64,000 nt of DNA from Ignavibacteriota bacterium (GTDB taxonomy: Bacteria; Bacteroidota; Ignavibacteria; Ignavibacteriales; Melioribacteraceae). The stretch's first letter is position 1; each line of letters starts with the position of its first letter. The translations under genes and the position numbers were made by a program. The stretch covers positions 1,292,501 through 1,356,500 of the forward strand of contig JADJOX010000007.1 in NCBI GenBank assembly GCA_016713565.1, written 5' to 3'. The notes beneath the pieces were generated by a model. The model searched no databases. It had not been told where the DNA came from and was given only the letters and a program-made list of their open reading frames with translations. Below are positions 63,299-64,000 of this stretch, one piece after another.

Positions 63299-64000
63299 AA
63301 TCTCCATGAAAAATTTGTAAAAATATTGCTGTAACTTGATTTTCCTTCAAATGTTCCTTCAAAGCTTAAAGAAAGTGAAAGATTACTGCTTATCCTTAAT
63401 GAAAAATCAGCGGCTAGAATGTTTTGCAGCAATTTTGATTTTGAACTAATAAAATTGTAATTGACATTTCTGTAAGATAAATCAGCGTAAACATTTCCAT
63501 CAAATAGATCTTTTGATATTCGAATTCCAATAATATTTCCGGTCAAATAGTTTGTGCTAAGATTCAAATAGTTCAGATTTGCGCTTAAGTTTAGTAATGG
63601 TACATTAGAATGAGTTATAGACGCAGAGTAATTTTTTGATGGTCTGATATCATTATCACTAAATCTGTAACCGGAATTTAAACTGAACATAATATTATTA
63701 ATTGGACGAACATTTAATCGTAATCTGAAACCTTGCCTTAGCGCCGATTCAATTAATTGATCGGCATAATTTTTAAATGTTTCATAATAAATTACATTTT
63801 TGCGTGCGTCGTAACTTGCGGTTGCCGAAATCCATCTTACGGGATTATATCTTGCAGAAACGTAGATACTTGTTAGTCTAAAATCATTATTCGGTTTATC
63901 ATTTAAATATTTAAATAAATCAATTTCACTAGATAAAAAGAAATTTATTTTGTTTATGATATTGTTGGAATGTTGTAAATATAAAAATCTTCTATCAGTT
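63295..64000 (-). CDS. Outer-membrane beta-barrel protein, C-terminal part (runs off window)
   Basis: The reading frame is open from the right edge of the window (64000) to the stop at 63295, so this is the last 235 or so residues of a longer protein; the ATG at 63690 is internal. Repeated amphipathic strands are visible: RLTSIYVSARYNPVRWISATASYDARKNVIYY, RLRLNVRPINNIMFSLNSGYRFS, SANLNYLNLSTNYLTG and LSLSLSFEGTFEG. It ends SNIFTNFSWRF, with the terminal Phe of outer-membrane barrels. Function unknown. Confidence 0.78.
   Translation of the reverse strand, partial: TDRRFLYLQHSNNIINKINFFLSSEIDLFKYLNDKPNNDFRLTSIYVSARYNPVRWISATASYDARKNVIYYETFKNYADQLIESALRQGFRLRLNVRPINNIMFSLNSGYRFSDNDIRPSKNYSASITHSNVPLLNLSANLNYLNLSTNYLTGNIIGIRISKDLFDGNVYADLSYRNVNYNFISSKSKLLQNILAADFSLRISSNLSLSLSFEGTFEGKSSYSNIFTNFSWRF

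Noticed and set aside
63295..63690. Complete short gene starting at the ATG at 63690
   Set aside because: The frame stays open to the window edge with continuing beta-barrel strands, so the ATG is internal to a longer gene.
1..64000. CRISPR arrays, tRNA and rRNA genes, insertion sequences and prophage
   Set aside because: No regularly spaced direct repeats, cloverleaf-like sequences, rRNA-like sequence, transposase or phage structural genes were recognised on either strand.

Overview
The window is low-G+C, densely coded bacterial DNA with no rRNA, tRNA or CRISPR array that I can see. Several signs point to the Bacteroidota/Chlorobiota/Ignavibacteriota group, most likely an Ignavibacteria relative. 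These are a secreted CotH protein ending in a type IX secretion sorting domain of the 'YPNPFNP' kind, a short primary sigma factor of the Bacteroidota type, a TTG-N19-TAnnTTTG promoter, few Shine-Dalgarno sequences, and many outer-membrane barrels and lipoproteins. This placement is inference from sequence style, not from a marker-gene comparison.

Layout. 1-8.3 kb: two envelope proteins, alaS, an ECF sigma factor paired with a small membrane protein, an SRPBCC protein, a GH43-like secreted enzyme and a histidine phosphatase. 8.38-13.37 kb: an accessory island of six genes, all on the + strand, separated by long imperfect palindromes that share a right-end motif (RGCGGYAATTTT-like). It has the layout of an integron-type cassette array without a visible integrase. 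One cassette encodes a metallo-beta-lactamase of subclass B1 with all zinc ligands present. 13.6-15.3 kb: a VOC protein and a DUF2975/XRE regulator pair.

15.5-26 kb: a glycan and sugar utilisation region. It holds a five-bladed glycosidase, a PNGase F-like amidase, a BNR sialidase, a GH43, a polysaccharide deacetylase, then GH32, a sugar porter and a PfkB fructokinase. The last three form a coherent route from fructan or sucrose to fructose phosphate. 26-39.8 kb: mostly housekeeping and general metabolism (methyltransferase, PNPOx-like protein, PEP carboxylase, 3-methyladenine glycosylase, CoA-binding protein, MFS transporter, aldehyde dehydrogenase, PhoH-like protein, prolyl oligopeptidase). 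39.9-44.8 kb: a HlyD-like / VTC / DUF4956 / CotH cluster. 46-52.8 kb: a complete tryptophan operon trpEGDCFBA on the - strand, preceded by a short leader peptide with four Trp codons and an intrinsic terminator, so it is probably controlled by ribosome-mediated attenuation.

53-64 kb: the primary sigma factor gene (TTG start); a 2210-residue single-gene protein joining a fold-type-I aminotransferase-like domain to an HPr-kinase-like P-loop domain; a PLP-dependent decarboxylase; a PhzF-family isomerase; and the C-terminal part of an outer-membrane barrel that runs off the right edge.

The two most promising candidates for undescribed biology are the palindrome-separated cassette array (8.4-13.4 kb) and the giant aminotransferase/P-loop fusion (54.3-60.9 kb).
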